64,000 nucleotides of DNA from Rhinopithecus roxellana (Eukaryota; Chordata; Mammalia; Primates; Cercopithecidae): the NCBI RefSeq assembly GCF_007565055.1, contig NC_044556.1, forward strand, positions 133,461,808 to 133,525,807, written 5' to 3'. Below the pieces are notes generated by a model, which worked only from the letters and a program-made list of their open reading frames with translations, was not told the origin of the DNA and searched no databases. Both the position numbers and the translations under genes were made by a program. Shown piece after piece: positions 44,885-57,049 of this stretch (the stretch's first letter is position 1; each line of letters opens with the position of its first letter).

Positions 44885-46030
44885 CTCTCTCACAGTAAAT
44901 GATATCACCAGGCACTGGGCCTAGGTGCTCTGCCAAAAACTTCAGTCATCCTTGAATCCCTTTCCTCACATCTCAAATCCCCATCAAGTTGTCTGTTTTG
45001 GCTTCAAAATATATTCTGGATCCAACCACTTCTCAACACTTTCAACCAATCCAAGTGACCAACATCACTTTCCTATGATTGCAATAGTTTTCTAACAGTG
45101 CTACACCCTACAGTCTCTTCTACACAGAACAGCCAGAATGTCCTGTTAAGAATGCACTTTTGATCAATAGTATCTGATATGGTCTGGTCGTGTCCCCACC
45201 CAAATCTCATCTTGAATTGTAACTCCCACAATTCCCACGTGTTGTGGAAGGAACCCGGTGGGAGGTGATTGGATTATGGGGGCGAGTCTTTCCTCCACTA
45301 TTTTTGTGATAGTGAATGAGTCTCACGAGATCTGATGGCTTTAGAAAATGGGAATTTCCCTACACAAGTTCAATCTTCTCTTGTCTGCTGCCATGTGAGA
45401 CGTGGGTTTCACTTTCTGCCATGATTGTGAGGCCTCCCCAGCCACATGGAATTGTAAGTCCAATAAACCTCTTTCTTTTGTAAATTGCCCAGTCTCAGGT
45501 ATGTCTTTATCAGCAGTGTGAAAATGGACTAATATGGTAGGCCTGCACAAAACCCTCCAGTGGCTTCTCATTCCATCAAAAAGTCCAAACTCCTTACCTT
45601 GGCCTGAAGGCCTTATGTGATGTGGCCTTTGCCTCTCTTCCAGATTCATCTCTTCCCACTTTCCAGTCACTAACTCCACCCCACATCATGGGCCTTCTTC
45701 CTTTCTTCCAATGATTCAAGCACATTTCTGCCATTCCTTCTTGCCTGAAATACACTTTCCTTAGAACATAAACACAGATCTTGTTCCCTCACTCCTCTAA
45801 GTTTTCTCAAATTCACATCAGGGAGGTCCTTCCTGTCCATCTTACCTAAAATAGTACTTCCAGCCCCTTTCCCTTTACCCTGCCTGACCTGATACATGTG
45901 TTTATTCATAAGTTTGTCTCAATTTCATGAGAACAGTCTTGTTCATCATTTTATTCCCAAGGCCTCATATAATGCTTGGTTTAGATAGGAACTTGATAAA
46001 TATTTATTCAATAAATACATGAATAAATGT
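44885..46030 (+). repeat. L2, sense, split by a THE1 LTR
   Basis: The 44885-45174 part and the 45539-46030 part (tggcttctcattccatcaaaaagtccaaactc...gcctgaaggccttatgtgatgtgg...ataaatatttattcaataaat) give L2 3' order with its terminus. Confidence 0.75.
45175..45538 (+). repeat. THE1-type MaLR LTR
   Basis: From 'tgatatggtctggtcgtgtccccacccaaatctc' to 'gtgaaaatggactaatatgg'. Clear THE1 order, with the internal 'gaggcctccccagcc' and AATAAA-type signal. Confidence 0.92.
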
Positions 46031-46643
46031 TTCCTTATACATGTTTTCAACCTTTTTTTTTCTAAGTTATACATGTTTCTGGATCATAGACTGTTTGCAT
46101 TTTCAACTAGGCAAGGTATTTCCAAATTGCTCTCCTAAGTGGTTGTACCAATTTACACCTCAACAGAAAGTAAGATTTTTTCATTGCCCTATATCCTTGC
46201 CAACATATGAAGTAGCCAGACTTAGATTGACCAATCTCATGCATGTTTTGATTTGTACCTATCTGATTACTAGAGTGAGGTTGAGCATATTTTTTTTTTT
46301 ACTTCATTTTCTATTGGATTATCTTTCTCTTATTTACAAAAGTAATGTATGTTTTCTGAATACTAATCTTTTGTTTAGTATATGTTACAATTACTTTCTC
46401 CCAGACTGTGGCTTTCCTTTTAATTTTGTTTATGGGATATTTTATCAAACAGAAGTACTATATTTGGAGTGTTCAAATTTATTAGATTTTTCCTTCATAA
46501 TATGTGCTTTTGATGTTACATTTAAGTAATCCTTCCTTCCCCTGTGATCATGAAATGTGTTCTCCTATAATTTCTTCTAATAGTTATAAAGTTTTTACTT
46601 TGTTCCAGGTTCAGATCTTTTCCATCTGGAATTCAATTTATAC

Positions 46644-47297
46644 CAGCGGCTCCCAAACTGTAGTGTGGGGATACCTGTAGAGTCCCCAAGACCCTTTCAG
46701 GAGGCCTACAAGGTCAAAACTATTTTCATAATCATACTAAGACATTATTTGTCTTTTTTGCTCTCATTCTTTCATGAACAGTGGAGTCTTCCAGAGGCTA
46801 CACAACATGTAATGATGTCATCACTCTGATGCCTAATAGAATGTGTGCTTATCTGTTCATGTGTTTTATAGATTTCTCAGTTTTAATTTCTAATATGATA
46901 AATATTGACAGATATAACCCACACAAACAAAAGCTCTGTGGGACCTTCAGTAATTTTTAAGAGTATAGACCGGGCACGGTGGCTCATACCTGTAATCCTA
47001 GCACTTTGGGAGGCTGAGTTGGATGGATCACCAGAGGTCAGGAGTTCGAGACCAGCCTGACCAACACGGAGAAACCCCATCTCTACTAAAAATACAAAAT
47101 TAGCCAGGTGTGGTGGCACATGCCTGTAATCCCAGCTACTCAGGAGGCTGAGGCAGGACAGTCACTCGAACCCAGGAGGCAGAGGTTGCAGTGAGCCGAG
47201 ATCGCTCCATTGCACTCCAGCCTGGCAACAGAGCAAAACTCTGTCTCAAAAAAAGAGTATAAAGAAGTCCTGAGATGGATAAGTTTGAGAATTGCTG
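46644..47297. repeat. hAT-type DNA transposon with terminal inverted repeats
   Basis: The left end cagcggctcccaaactg and the reverse complement of the right end (cagcaattctcaaact) form hAT-like inverted ends. The body includes 'accctttcaggaggcc' and 'tccagaggctacacaacatgtaatgatgtcatc'. An 8-base duplication is not clear. The L1M resumes after it. Confidence 0.72.
46968..47252 (+). repeat. AluS, sense, inside the hAT element
   Basis: AAGAGTATA is repeated at 46959-46967 and 47253-47261. Confidence 0.94.
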
Positions 47298-48290
47298 GTA
47301 TAAGGTATAAGAAAGGGATCTAATATTTTTTCTTTTTTTTTTTTAATCATAGAAATTATTTCCCAAACTCACTAGGTTTATGTTTCCTCTATCATATTTC
47401 AAGGTCTCATATGTACATGTGCCCACCTCAGGGTTTTTCTTCATATTACAACCACTGTACTATTTAATTACTACAGTTCTACAAGGAACCTTCCTTTCTG
47501 GAAAGGCAGATTACACTTCCTTAATTTTTTAGAATTGTCTTGGCTCTTACTAAAACTATTCTCTCTATAAATAAATTCAGAATCAGCTTGTCAAGTTCCA
47601 TAAAAAAATCTTGTTGAGAATTTGATTGAAATTGCATTGAATTGTGGAGAATCATACTTCTTATAGCATTGATTTTCTGTTCTGTGAATTTAGTATTACA
47701 TATTACATATTTTTTATTACAATCTTCTTTTTTTGCCCTTTGCTATTTATAACATTCTTCGTAAAGGTTTTGCACATTTGTGTTACATTTGTTCCCAAGT
47801 ATCTTATTATTTCTGTTGCAAGTATACATTTCATTACATAGGTGTATGGATTTCCTATTACTTAGGTATATAGGATTGCTATTGATTTTTCACATTGATC
47901 ATACATTTAACCATACTACTCAACACTTAGTCATTCTAATTTTTTTTCTTATAGAGCCTCTTCGAATTTCTGGCTGAGAAATATGTGCACACATATTTTT
48001 TATTCTTCCTTGCTAATCACTGAATACTTCTTTTTCTCTTATCTTAAATACAGGGACTAGAATTTGTAGTATGATGTTTAATTGTAGAGGTTTCACCAGG
48101 CTTGTTATATTCTTGACTCCAATAGGAATGCTTCTATAGTCTCATAATTAAATATGTTATAGACTCTTCATATATACCCACATGAAGTTAATATTTCTAG
48201 TTAACTAAGATATTTTGTTTTAAATTATAGTTCTTAAATTGTTAATGCTTTGTTTGTATCCATTGAGATGAGCATATGGGTCTTCATCTT

Positions 48291-48577
48291 TTTTTTTTTT
48301 TTTTTTTTTGAGACGGAGTCTCGCTCTGTCGCCCAGGCTGGAGTGCAGTGGCCGGATCTCAGCTCACTGCAAGCTCCGCCTCCTGGGTTTACGCCATTCT
48401 CCTGCCTCAGCCTCCCGAGTAGCTGGGACTACAGGCGCCACCACCTCGCCCGGCTAGTTTTTGTATTTTTTAGTAGAGACGGGGTTTCACCGTGTTCTCG
48501 AACTCCTGACCTTGTGATCCGCCCGTCTCGGCCTCCCAAAGTGCTGGGATTACAGGCTTGAGTCACCGCGCCCGGCC
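48291..48577 (-). repeat. AluY, antisense, Old World monkey type
   Basis: GGGTCTTCATCTT is repeated at 48278-48290 and 48578-48590. It carries the reverse of the monkey-type right arm (ggccggatctcagctcac, gggtttacgcc) and a 12-base deletion in the left arm. Confidence 0.95.
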
Positions 48578-48617
48578 GGGTCTTCATCTTAATCTGGTAA
48601 TAAGGTAGATTACAGAT

Positions 48618-48624
<7 letters not shown>

Positions 48625-48663
<39 letters not shown>

Positions 48664-48943
48664 AGACAGAGTCTCGCTCTGTCGCCCAGGCTGGAGTGCG
48701 GTGGCCGGATCTCGGCTCACTGCAAGCTCCACCTCCCGGGTTCACGCCATTCTCCTGCCTCAGCCTCCTGGGGTCGCTGGGACTACAGGCGCCCGCCACC
48801 TCACCAGGCTAATTTTTTGTGTTTTTAGTAGAGACGGGGTTTCACCGTGTTAGCCAGGATGGTCTCGATCTCCAGACCTCGTGATCCACCCGTCTCGGCC
48901 TCCAAAATGCTGGGATTACAGGCGTGAGCCACTGAGCCCGGCC
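48625..48943 (-). repeat. AluY, antisense, very long T-run
   Basis: ACAGATAGATTTT flanks it at 48612-48624 and 48944-48956. The T-run is about 40 bases, a sign of youth. Only about 47 bases separate it from the preceding AluY. Confidence 0.95.
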
Positions 48944-49645
48944 ACAGATAGATTTTAAAATCGTAATACTATCTCTACATTTGGGGCAAATTTTATTTGT
49001 ACCTGATGTATTATTTTGTATACTTTGTTGGATTTGATTTCATAATTACTTTATTTAGGATTTTCGTGTCAATGTTAAAAAGTGAGATTCATCTATAATT
49101 TTCTTTGTCTACAGAGTTGTCCTATTTTGGTATCAAGATTATATTAACTTTGTAAAATAAACCAGGTAGCCTTTACTCTTCTTGTCTAAAATAGTTTGTG
49201 TGAGTTAGCATAGTCTGCTCCGTGAAATTTGATAAAATTCACCTGTAAAACCATCTGGCCTGGCTTCTTTGGCAAGGGATGGAAGGACAACTGGGAAGGG
49301 ACTATTGGGAGACTTTTGTCTATTGATCTATTGTCTTTATGATGCTTGATTTATTCAGATTTTATATTTCTTCTAGAGTTAACTCTTAAATTTGTATTTT
49401 TCTGGTAAGTTGTGGAGTTCACCTCAGCTTTCAATTTACTGACATAAGACCACACAATATTATAAAATTTCTAGTATAACCAATATTTTAAATTTCTACT
49501 CTACTGTATATATCTCTATATTCTTCTTTGAATTCCTCATATTGCTTATTTATGCTATCTTCTTTTCCATGTGGCTTGTTAGAGGTTTATTTATTTTATT
49601 GGTTTCCTCAAAGAACCCACTTTTGAATTTCTTAATCAATTTTAC

Positions 49646-49941
49646 TTTTTTTTTTCTTGAGACAGAGTCTTGCTCTGTCACCCAGGCTGGAGTGCAGTGA
49701 CACAATCTTGGCTCACTGCAACCTGTACCTCCCAGGTTCAGGTGATTCTCCTGCCTCAGCCTCCCAAGCATCTGGGACTACAGGCATGCACCACCACACC
49801 CAGCTAATTTTTTTGTATTTTTAGTAGAGATGGGGTTTCACCATGTTGGTCAGGCTGGTCTTGAACTCCTGACCTCAAATGATCTGCCCAGCTCGGCATC
49901 CCATAGTGCTAGGGTTACAGGCATGAGCCACCACACCCGGT
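49646..49941 (-). repeat. AluS, antisense, in L1M
   Basis: T-run, full antisense Alu body, and end at 'ccaccacacccgg'. Confidence 0.92.
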
Positions 49942-50560
49942 CTGTTTTTGTTTTCTGAAATGACTCTGTTCATTTTCCAGATTCTAGGGGTAGGTGTTTG
50001 CTCATTTACTTGAAATCATTTTTAATAAATGCATTTAATACCATACATTTTCTTCAAATGACTGAGTTATTTGCATTACACAAGTTGTTCCATGCTGTAT
50101 TTTCTTCATTATTCTGTTCTAAATGGTTTTTATTTTTAAGTTTAAGTCATGAGTTATTTATGAGTCTGTCGTTAAGTTTCAAACTTACTAAAATTGATTT
50201 CTAACTTAACTAAATTTTGGTCAGAGAATGTAGTCTGTACTATGGTGATTTTTGAAATAGCTGGCCTGGTATGTGGTCAAATTACATAAATGTTTAATAT
50301 GTGCTTGAAAAGAATATTTGTCGGGTGGAAGGTTTTTATATATGTATATAGATAGATATTATAGAAATCTTTCATTTCATGGAGATGATCCACTCCTACT
50401 GGAATAGAAATCCAGATTTAAAAATAATCTTAAACAGACTTTAAAATAAATACATTCAATAAGATAAATAAATAAAATAAAAAAGAATCAAATGTTAGGA
50501 AACAAACACAAAAGACATGAATAAAGATAAATATGAAAAATAATTACATAGGATAATGGA

Positions 50561-50893
50561 GGCCAGGCATGGTGGCTCACGCCTGTAATCCCAACACTTT
50601 GGGAGGCAGAGGCAGAAGGACTGCTTGAGCCCAGGTGTTCAAGACCAGTCTGGGCAATATAGGGAGACCCTGTTTCTAAAAAAAATTTTTTCCATCCTGG
50701 CGAACATGGTGAAACCCCGTCTCTACTAAAAAAATACAAAAAAAACTAGCCGGGCGAGGTGGCGGGTGCCTGTAATCCCAGCTACTCGGGAGGCTGAGGC
50801 AGGAGAATGGCGTAAACCCGGGAGGCGGAGCTTGCAGTGAGCTGAGATCCGGCCACTGCACTCCAGCCTGGGCGACAGAGCGAGACTCCATCT

Positions 50894-50931
<38 letters not shown>

Positions 50932-51015
50932 AAAATTAGCCAGGCATGGTGGCATGCATCTGTAGTCCCAGCTACTCAGGGGGCTGAGGTAGGAGGACTG
51001 CTTGAGCTGGGAGTT
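50561..51015 (+). repeat. AluJ, sense, split by a 5'-truncated AluY
   Basis: The left arm is at 50561-50691 and part of the right arm at about 50939-51015 (attagccaggcatggtggcatgc...gaggactgcttgagctggg). The right arm is cut short. Confidence 0.85.
50692..50938 (+). repeat. 5'-truncated AluY, monkey type, inside AluJ
   Basis: It starts within the left arm at 'ccatcctggcgaacatgg', has the monkey-type right arm and a 44-base A-tail. It landed in the middle A-rich zone of the AluJ. Confidence 0.92.
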
Positions 51016-51111
51016 TGAGATAAACTCTAAACTGGTCAGAGAAATAATTATTGAATTGCGAGAGTAAAGAATTGATCCAGAATTCAGCATGATATCAAAG
51101 AAAAGACATAT

Positions 51112-51674
51112 TGTGGTGGTTTCAAATCGTAGCCACAAATTCTTTGATACTCCTCCCATTAAGAGGTGGGTCTAGCTCCCGCATTCCCAAACTGGGTGAG
51201 CCTGTGACTAAGTAAAGGTGGAAATGGCATTATATATGACTTGTGAGGCTAGATAATAAAAGTTCATGCATTCCACCTTCTTTGCTAGAACACTCACTAT
51301 TGGAGCCCTGGGCTACCATGTAAGAAGTCTGACCACCCTGAGGCCACTAGGCTGTGAGGAAACCCAAATCACATGGAGAAGTCATGTGTAGGCATTCCAA
51401 TCTACAGTCTCAGCACAGTGCTGCCTCTGTCCCTCTAGCCTAGAGGCAGGTGAGTAAAAATTCCTCCAGTCATCCAAGTGACCACCCACTGTTCAAGTCT
51501 TCTCATCTGACACCCTGGATATCTTGAAATAGAGTCAAGCTATTCCTGATGTACCTTTTCAAATATTTATGTTGCAGAATCTGTGAGCATAATACAATAT
51601 TAATAGTTATTGCTTCTTGCCACTATGTTTTGGAGTGGTGTGTTTGTTACATAGCAATGTATAGACTGAACACA
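51112..51674 (+). repeat. ERVL/MaLR-class LTR (about 560 bases)
   Basis: TG start 'tgtggtggtttcaaatcg', then 'ttctttgatactcctcccattaagaggtggg', 'gaggctagataataaaag', and end 'tttgttacatagcaatgtatagactgaaca'. LTR-like architecture with an AATAAA near 51258; exact family not assigned. Confidence 0.65.
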
Positions 51675-51679
51675 TGAAG

Positions 51680-52600
51680 AATGCATCTAATAGTAATTTC
51701 AGAAGGAGAGAATAAAATGAATGGTGGAAATAACATTTGTAGAGATGATACAGAGAATTAAAAAATGAAGTTGCATATTAAGTGCAAAATAATGAAAACA
51801 AATTCATACCTCTATGTACTGTAGTGAAGACACCTAACATTAAGAATAAAGGGCAAATTTTAAAAACCACCCCAAAGACAGAACACAGATTACCCATAAA
51901 AGAATGACAATCAGGTCGGGTGCAGTGGCTCATGCCTATAATCCTAACATTTTGGGAGACCGAGGTGGGCAGATCATGAGGTCAGTAATTTGAGACCAGC
52001 CTGTCCAATATGGTGAAACCCCGTCTGTACTTAAAATTCAAAAATTAGTCGGGCATGGTGGCGGGCGCCTGTAATCCCAGCTACTCAGGAGGCTGAGGGA
52101 GGAGAATTGCTTGAAACCAGGAGACGGAGGTTGCAGTGAGCCGAGATTACGCCACTGCACTCCAGCCTGGGTGACAGAGCAAGACTCCATCTCAAAAAAA
52201 AAAAAAAAAAAAGTGACAATTAGATACCAAACTTCTCATTAGCTGCAATAGAAACCAGAAGCCAATGCAGTAATATCACCAAAGGACTGAGATGAAAATA
52301 ACTGGCAACATAGGTTTCTATATTCAGCTATGTGACAATTCAAGAATAATGAAATAGAAAACTTTTCCTTAAAACTGACTTTAATAAACATACATTTTTA
52401 TTGAAAGAACTACTAAAAGATGCATTGTAGCAAGAAGAAAAGTGAATTCAGAATGAAAGTATTATATTAAAGAAACAAATGTTAAAAACAAAACTTGATA
52501 GATTCTGTTGATAAGTCAAATTTCACATTGATTGTATAGTAACAGTTTTATGTTCTGATAAATATGGAACTAAAATTCTAGAGAACAATAACTCCCAATA
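51680..52600 (+). repeat. L1/HAL1-like fragment, sense, with Alu
   Basis: 'agacagaacacagattacccataaaagaatgac' and 'gccaatgcagtaatatcacc...aataactggcaacataggtttctatattcagc' match an L1-related coding region in sense order, without an intact frame. Confidence 0.6.
51914..52212 (+). repeat. AluS, sense
   Basis: The flanks AATGACAATCAG and AGTGACAATTAG are a decayed target duplication. Confidence 0.93.
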
Positions 52601-52663
52601 CATTAGGTAGATAAAGCAGTCTTGGGGCTGGAGGACAACTGGCTTTAAAAAACTTTAGAAATC

Positions 52664-52960
52664 TGCCAGGCGCGGTGGCTCACGCCTGTAATTCCAGCAC
52701 TTTGGGAGGCTGAGGTGGGCAGACACAAGGTCAGGAGATCGAGACTATCCTGGCTAACACAGTGAAACCCCGTCTCCACTAAAAATACGAAAAATTAGCC
52801 GGGCGTGGTGGCGGGCGCCTGTAGTCCCAGCTACTCAGGAGGCTGAGGCAGGAGAATGGAGTGAATCCGGGAGGCGGAGCTTGCAGTGAGCAGAGATCAT
52901 GCCACTGCACTCCAGCCTGGGCGACAGAGTGATACTCCATCTCAACAACAACAACAAAAC
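52664..52960 (+). repeat. AluY, sense, with 13-base target duplication
   Basis: AACTTTAGAAATC is exact at 52651-52663 and 52961-52973. The tail is (CAA)n. Confidence 0.95.
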
Positions 52961-53187
52961 AACTTTAGAAATCATTAGGAAAATAAATGGTTAAGTATGC
53001 ATGTCAAAATTTTAAGAGTAGCTTCCAAAAGAATAGATAAAATATAACCTACAAAGTTCAAATAGGCAGAGGTAAAAGCAAGGGAATTTTCAAAGGTTAT
53101 CAATCCAACAAAGGCAGGAGAGGCAAACCAACAACAACAACAACAACAAAAGGAGAAATCATTGCAAACAGAAAATCAAAAGTATAT

Positions 53188-53467
53188 TGGAATCCCAGCA
53201 CTTTGGGGATCCCAAAGTGAGCTGATCACCTAAGGTCAGAAGTTCAAGACCAGCCTGGCTAACATGGCGAAACCCTGACTACTAAAAATACAAAAAGTAG
53301 CTGGGTGTGGTGGCACGTGCCTGTAGTTCCAACTACTTGGGAGGCTGAGGCAGGAGAATCACTTGAACCAGGGAGGCAGAGGTTGCAGTGAGCTGAGATC
53401 ATGACACTACACTCCAGGCTGGGTGACAGAGCGAGACTTCCTCTCAAAAAAAAAAATAATAATAATT
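53188..53467 (+). repeat. 5'-truncated AluS, sense
   Basis: It begins at 'ggaatcccagcactttgggg', lacking the first 35 or so bases. The tail ends in (AAT)n. Confidence 0.9.
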
Positions 53468-53887
53468 GGTAGATATCAAAAGTAGACATTAGTAGAGATA
53501 AATTCAAATAGATCATACTCATATAAATTGAACTTTTCAGTTAAAAACAGAGACTGTCAGGATTAAAGACAACAACAAAAAATCAGCTATATTGCCACAT
53601 GCAAAAGATGTGGCCATAAAAAAACAACATAGAAAAGGTTAAAAATAAAGGTAAAAGTTATAGCAAGCAAATGCTAACCAAAAGAAAGTTGAAGTTTAAT
53701 ATTGGTAGCAGACAAAAATAGTATAAAGCAAAAAGTATTAATAAGGATAAAAAATTACATAATAATAAAAATTAAAAATTGCCAAGAAGTTCTATCTAGT
53801 TGACCATATAACCATGATGTAAAACAAAAACCAACAGTATTACACCGAAAATTAGTAGATCAACGCTATATTGAAATTAAAAAAAAA
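53468..53887. other. No gene or repeat recognised
   Basis: A-rich sequence that may be old L1. Confidence 0.35.
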
Positions 53888-54010
53888 ATTTTTTTAAGCA
53901 AGTTCTCACTGTGTTGCTCAGGCTAGGCTGAAACTTCTGGGCTCAATGGATCCTTCCACCTCAGCCCCTTGAGTAGCTGGATCTATAGGTGCATGCCACC
54001 AAGCCCAGGT
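53888..54010 (-). repeat. Alu monomer (FLAM/FRAM-like), antisense
   Basis: 'aagcaagttctcactgtgttgctcaggc' to 'gcatgccaccaagcccagg', a single arm. Confidence 0.65.
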
Positions 54011-54581
54011 GCTATATTGGAAAATTTAAATATGTCTTTTTAGAAATTCACAGATCAATTTACCAAAAACTAAATTGAAAGTTGGTTGATGTTTTTAGTA
54101 TTGTTTTCCTTGTGTACAAATTGTAATTCGCAGGTCATCTAGAGTGATAGTTTTTCCTTATTTTTTTTTACATATTCCTTCAGTTTCCTGTTTTAGTGTT
54201 GCGTCCATGTAGACCTGAGACCCCCTGGCTATGTGTCTCAGGATGTGTCCTTCAGTTCTGCCTCCTGAGCCTCAAAGCATGTTGGCCTAGGTCTTGTGTG
54301 TGCTAGTTTGTTTGTTTCCTTTCACCACCATAACTAAGCAGTTTTTGTTGTTTTCTATTTGCTTTGTGTTTTAAACTCTAGCCCAGGGTAGAAGTCACCA
54401 TTTTTCCCAAATTCCAGTTTCACATTGAACCTGATTAAGGTGCTCTACCATGTTTGGGGTGCCTTTGATCTCCACTTCTCAGAAGGATTCAAACTCCTCG
54501 CAAACTTCTACCTGCTTCCATACTAGAAGACCATTGAGGCTGTAGCTCTAGCCCCACTAACCCAGTTGTGTTAGTCTTTTT
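54011..54581. other. No gene or repeat recognised
   Basis: Unique-looking sequence. Confidence 0.4.
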
Positions 54582-54880
54582 TTCTTTTTTTTTTTTTTGA
54601 GATGGAGTCTTACTCTGTCGGCCAGGCTGGAGTGCAGTGGCGCAATCTCGGTTCACTGCAACCTCCGTCTCCTGGGTTCAAGCGATTCTCCTGCCTCGGC
54701 CTCCCGAGTAGCTGGGATTATAGGTGTGTACCATCATCCCTGGCTAATTTTTGAATTTTTGTAGAGACGGGGTTTCCCCATGTTGGTCAGTCTGGTTTTG
54801 AACTCCTGACCTCAGGTGATCTGCCCACCTCTACCTCCCAAAGTGCTGAGATTACAGGCATGAGCCATTGTGCCCAGCTG
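54582..54880 (-). repeat. AluS, antisense
   Basis: T-run, then antisense Alu ending 'ccattgtgcccagctg'. The flanks share (T)AGTCTTT / GGTCTTT. Confidence 0.92.
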
Positions 54881-55492
54881 GTCTTTCATTTTGATGCCCA
54901 GAGATGATTATTTTGTTAAATGAACCCAGAGATGTCTTTTAATTTTATCATTAAAGACATAATTTTATCTTGGAAAAGATGTAGAAATTCAAAGCGTGAG
55001 CTCCACAAAATGATTTTGACCGTTTTCTTATGACATTCTGGTTGTGGGGAACTCTGGTCTTGCTACCTTTTTTGGCTTTTCTTAATAGTATGGATTCAGG
55101 CTTCTTGTATTCTCAAATGTCGGAAATCTATTTGGAATCTCTGTAAATCGCAGGACTTCTGGCTCAGGTTGATGCAGAGTATAAAATCCCCTGTTTCTTG
55201 CTCTCGTAGCTGACTTAATGTATACAACAATTAGAGACATTAAAACAATGTATTCTGATACTGAAACTCTTGCTCTTAAATTAGTCTTGTCCTAAATTTC
55301 TTCAAAGTCTGTGCATTTTTGTAACCTTAACTTTTGAAATCCAGTAGGGAAAGGGTGTAAGAAAAGATGTGTGGAGGAAAACCCCACAATTTCATCTCAT
55401 TATTATTCTACCAGAGAAGAGATGTTCCTCTCTGCATTTGTGTTCTGGAATCTACTTTTTCTCATTTCCCCAGAGGCCTCACTCTTATCTAC
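54881..55492. other. No gene or repeat recognised
   Basis: Unique-looking sequence. Confidence 0.4.
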
Positions 55493-55514
55493 CTCTCTCT
55501 CTCTCTCTCTCTCT
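55493..55514 (+). repeat. (TC)n microsatellite at an Alu T-run
   Basis: About 22 bases of CT directly before the AluJ T-run. Confidence 0.88.
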
Positions 55515-56124
55515 TTTTTTTTCTAAGAGACAGGGTCTGGCTCTGTCTCCCAGGCTTGAGTGCAGTGGCATGATCACAGCTCACTGTAGCCTCGAACTCC
55601 TGGGTTCAAGAGATCCTTCCACCTCAGCCTTCCCAGTAGCTGGGACTTACAGGTGCATGCCACCATGCCCAACTTATTTTATTTTATTTTATTTTTGAGA
55701 TGGAGTCTCCCTCTGTTGCCCATGTTGCGGTGCAGTGGCATGATCTTGGCTCACTGCAACCTCCACCTCCTGGGTTTAAGCGATTCTCCTGCCTCAGCCT
55801 CCCCAAATAGCTGGGACTACAAGTGTGCACCACCACGGCCAGCTCTTTTTTTTGTATTTTTAATAGAGACGAGGTTTCACCATGTTGGCCAGGCTGGTCT
55901 TGAACTCTTGACCTCAGGTGATCTGCCCACCTCGGCCTCCCAAAATGCTGGGATTACAGGTGTGAGCCACCTGTAATTTTACAGAGGCCTATTTTACTTT
56001 TTATAGAGATGAGGGTCTTGCTTTGTTGCCCAGGTGAGTCTTAAACTCTTGGGCTTAAGCGATCTTCCAGCTTCCGCCTCCCAAAATGCTGGGATTACAA
56101 GCATGAGCCACCATACCTGGCTGG
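55515..56124 (-). repeat. AluJ, antisense, split by an AluS
   Basis: The right arm is at 55515-55672 and the left arm at about 55985-56124 (gagatgagggtcttgctttgttgcccagg...ccaccatacctggctggcc). The AluS sits in the middle T-rich zone. Confidence 0.85.
55673..55968 (-). repeat. AluS, antisense, inside AluJ
   Basis: (ATTTT)n start, full body, end 'ttacaggtgtgagccacctg'. Confidence 0.9.
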
Positions 56125-56227
56125 CCTCTATCCCTGATTTTTCTATATGGGATGTTTTCCTGCTGAAGTCTCCCACCTCTTTATAAGACAAAACTCCTAT
56201 CTTTCATTCATTTTGTAGGCAAGCTTT

Positions 56228-56530
56228 CTGAAAACCACACAAATAGCTTTAATTACTATCTACCTGCTGATGACTCCCAAAGCTACAACTCTAGTACAGA
56301 TTTCTCTTTTGTTCTCCAGATACACAAGATTTCTTAACCCCAAACAAATGATAAATTCATTATCTCCAATTCCCATACACATCTCCAAACCTGTTCCTTC
56401 TCTTACATTTTCCATTTTCATCCAGTTTCTCAAGCAGAAACCTGAGAGTCTTCTTGATTCCTTCCCATCCAATAAACCACCCAGTTCTGTCATTGTATTT
56501 CCATTTAATGAATTTCTATAGTCACATATT
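56228..56530 (+). repeat. L2, sense, reverse-transcriptase region
   Basis: Translation near 56253-56290 gives Y-L-P-A-D-D-S-Q-S-Y, the decayed YADD block of the L2 reverse transcriptase. Downstream, 'ctgagagtcttcttgattccttccc' follows L2 order. No intact frame. Confidence 0.75.
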
Positions 56531-56581
56531 TGTTAAGTACCACTAGAACCAAAGCAGTATAATGAATTAAAGATGAGGTTA

Positions 56582-56866
56582 GTCTGGGCACAGTGGCTCA
56601 TCCATGTAATCCTAGCACTTTGGGAAGTTGAGGCGGGTGGATTGTTTGAGTCCAGGAGTTTGAGACCAGCCTGGGCAACATAGTGAAACCCTGTCTCTAC
56701 AAAAAATTTAAAAACTAGCTGGGTGTGGTGGTGCACACCTGTGGTCCCAGCTACTCAAGAGACTGAGGTGGGAGGATTGCTTGATCCCAGGAGATCAAGG
56801 ATGCAATGAGCCATGATCATGCCACTGCACTACACTCCAGCCCGGCAACACAGTGAGACCCTGTAT

Positions 56867-56909
<43 letters not shown>

Positions 56910-56940
56910 AAAACAAAAAACAAGGAAAAAACCCAAAAAA
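56582..56940 (+). repeat. AluJ, sense, long A-rich tail
   Basis: ATGAGGTTA is repeated at 56573-56581 and 56941-56949. Confidence 0.92.
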
Positions 56941-57049
56941 CATGAGGTTAAAGTGGTAGAATGAAAAAAGATTTTTAAATTCAAGGTCAAGATCATTAAA
57001 TTCAAGGTAAAAGATAGTTTGGGTAAAGAAAACATGATTAGTATTACCA

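Larger units (their letters stand above)
46040..50370 (-). repeat. L1M, antisense, 3' region and ORF2, heavily interrupted
   Basis: Antisense L1 order is visible: 'ttatacatgtttctggatcat', 'ccaaattgctctcctaagtggttgtaccaatttac', 'gagtgaggttgagcat', then ORF2 region with 'attcacctgtaaaaccatctgg' and 'actttgttggatttgatttc'. It is decayed throughout. A hAT element and four Alus are inserted. Confidence 0.82.

Noticed and set aside
46041..46529. 162-codon open frame
   Set aside because: It is the antisense strand of decayed L1M sequence, rich in Phe and Leu from T-rich DNA.
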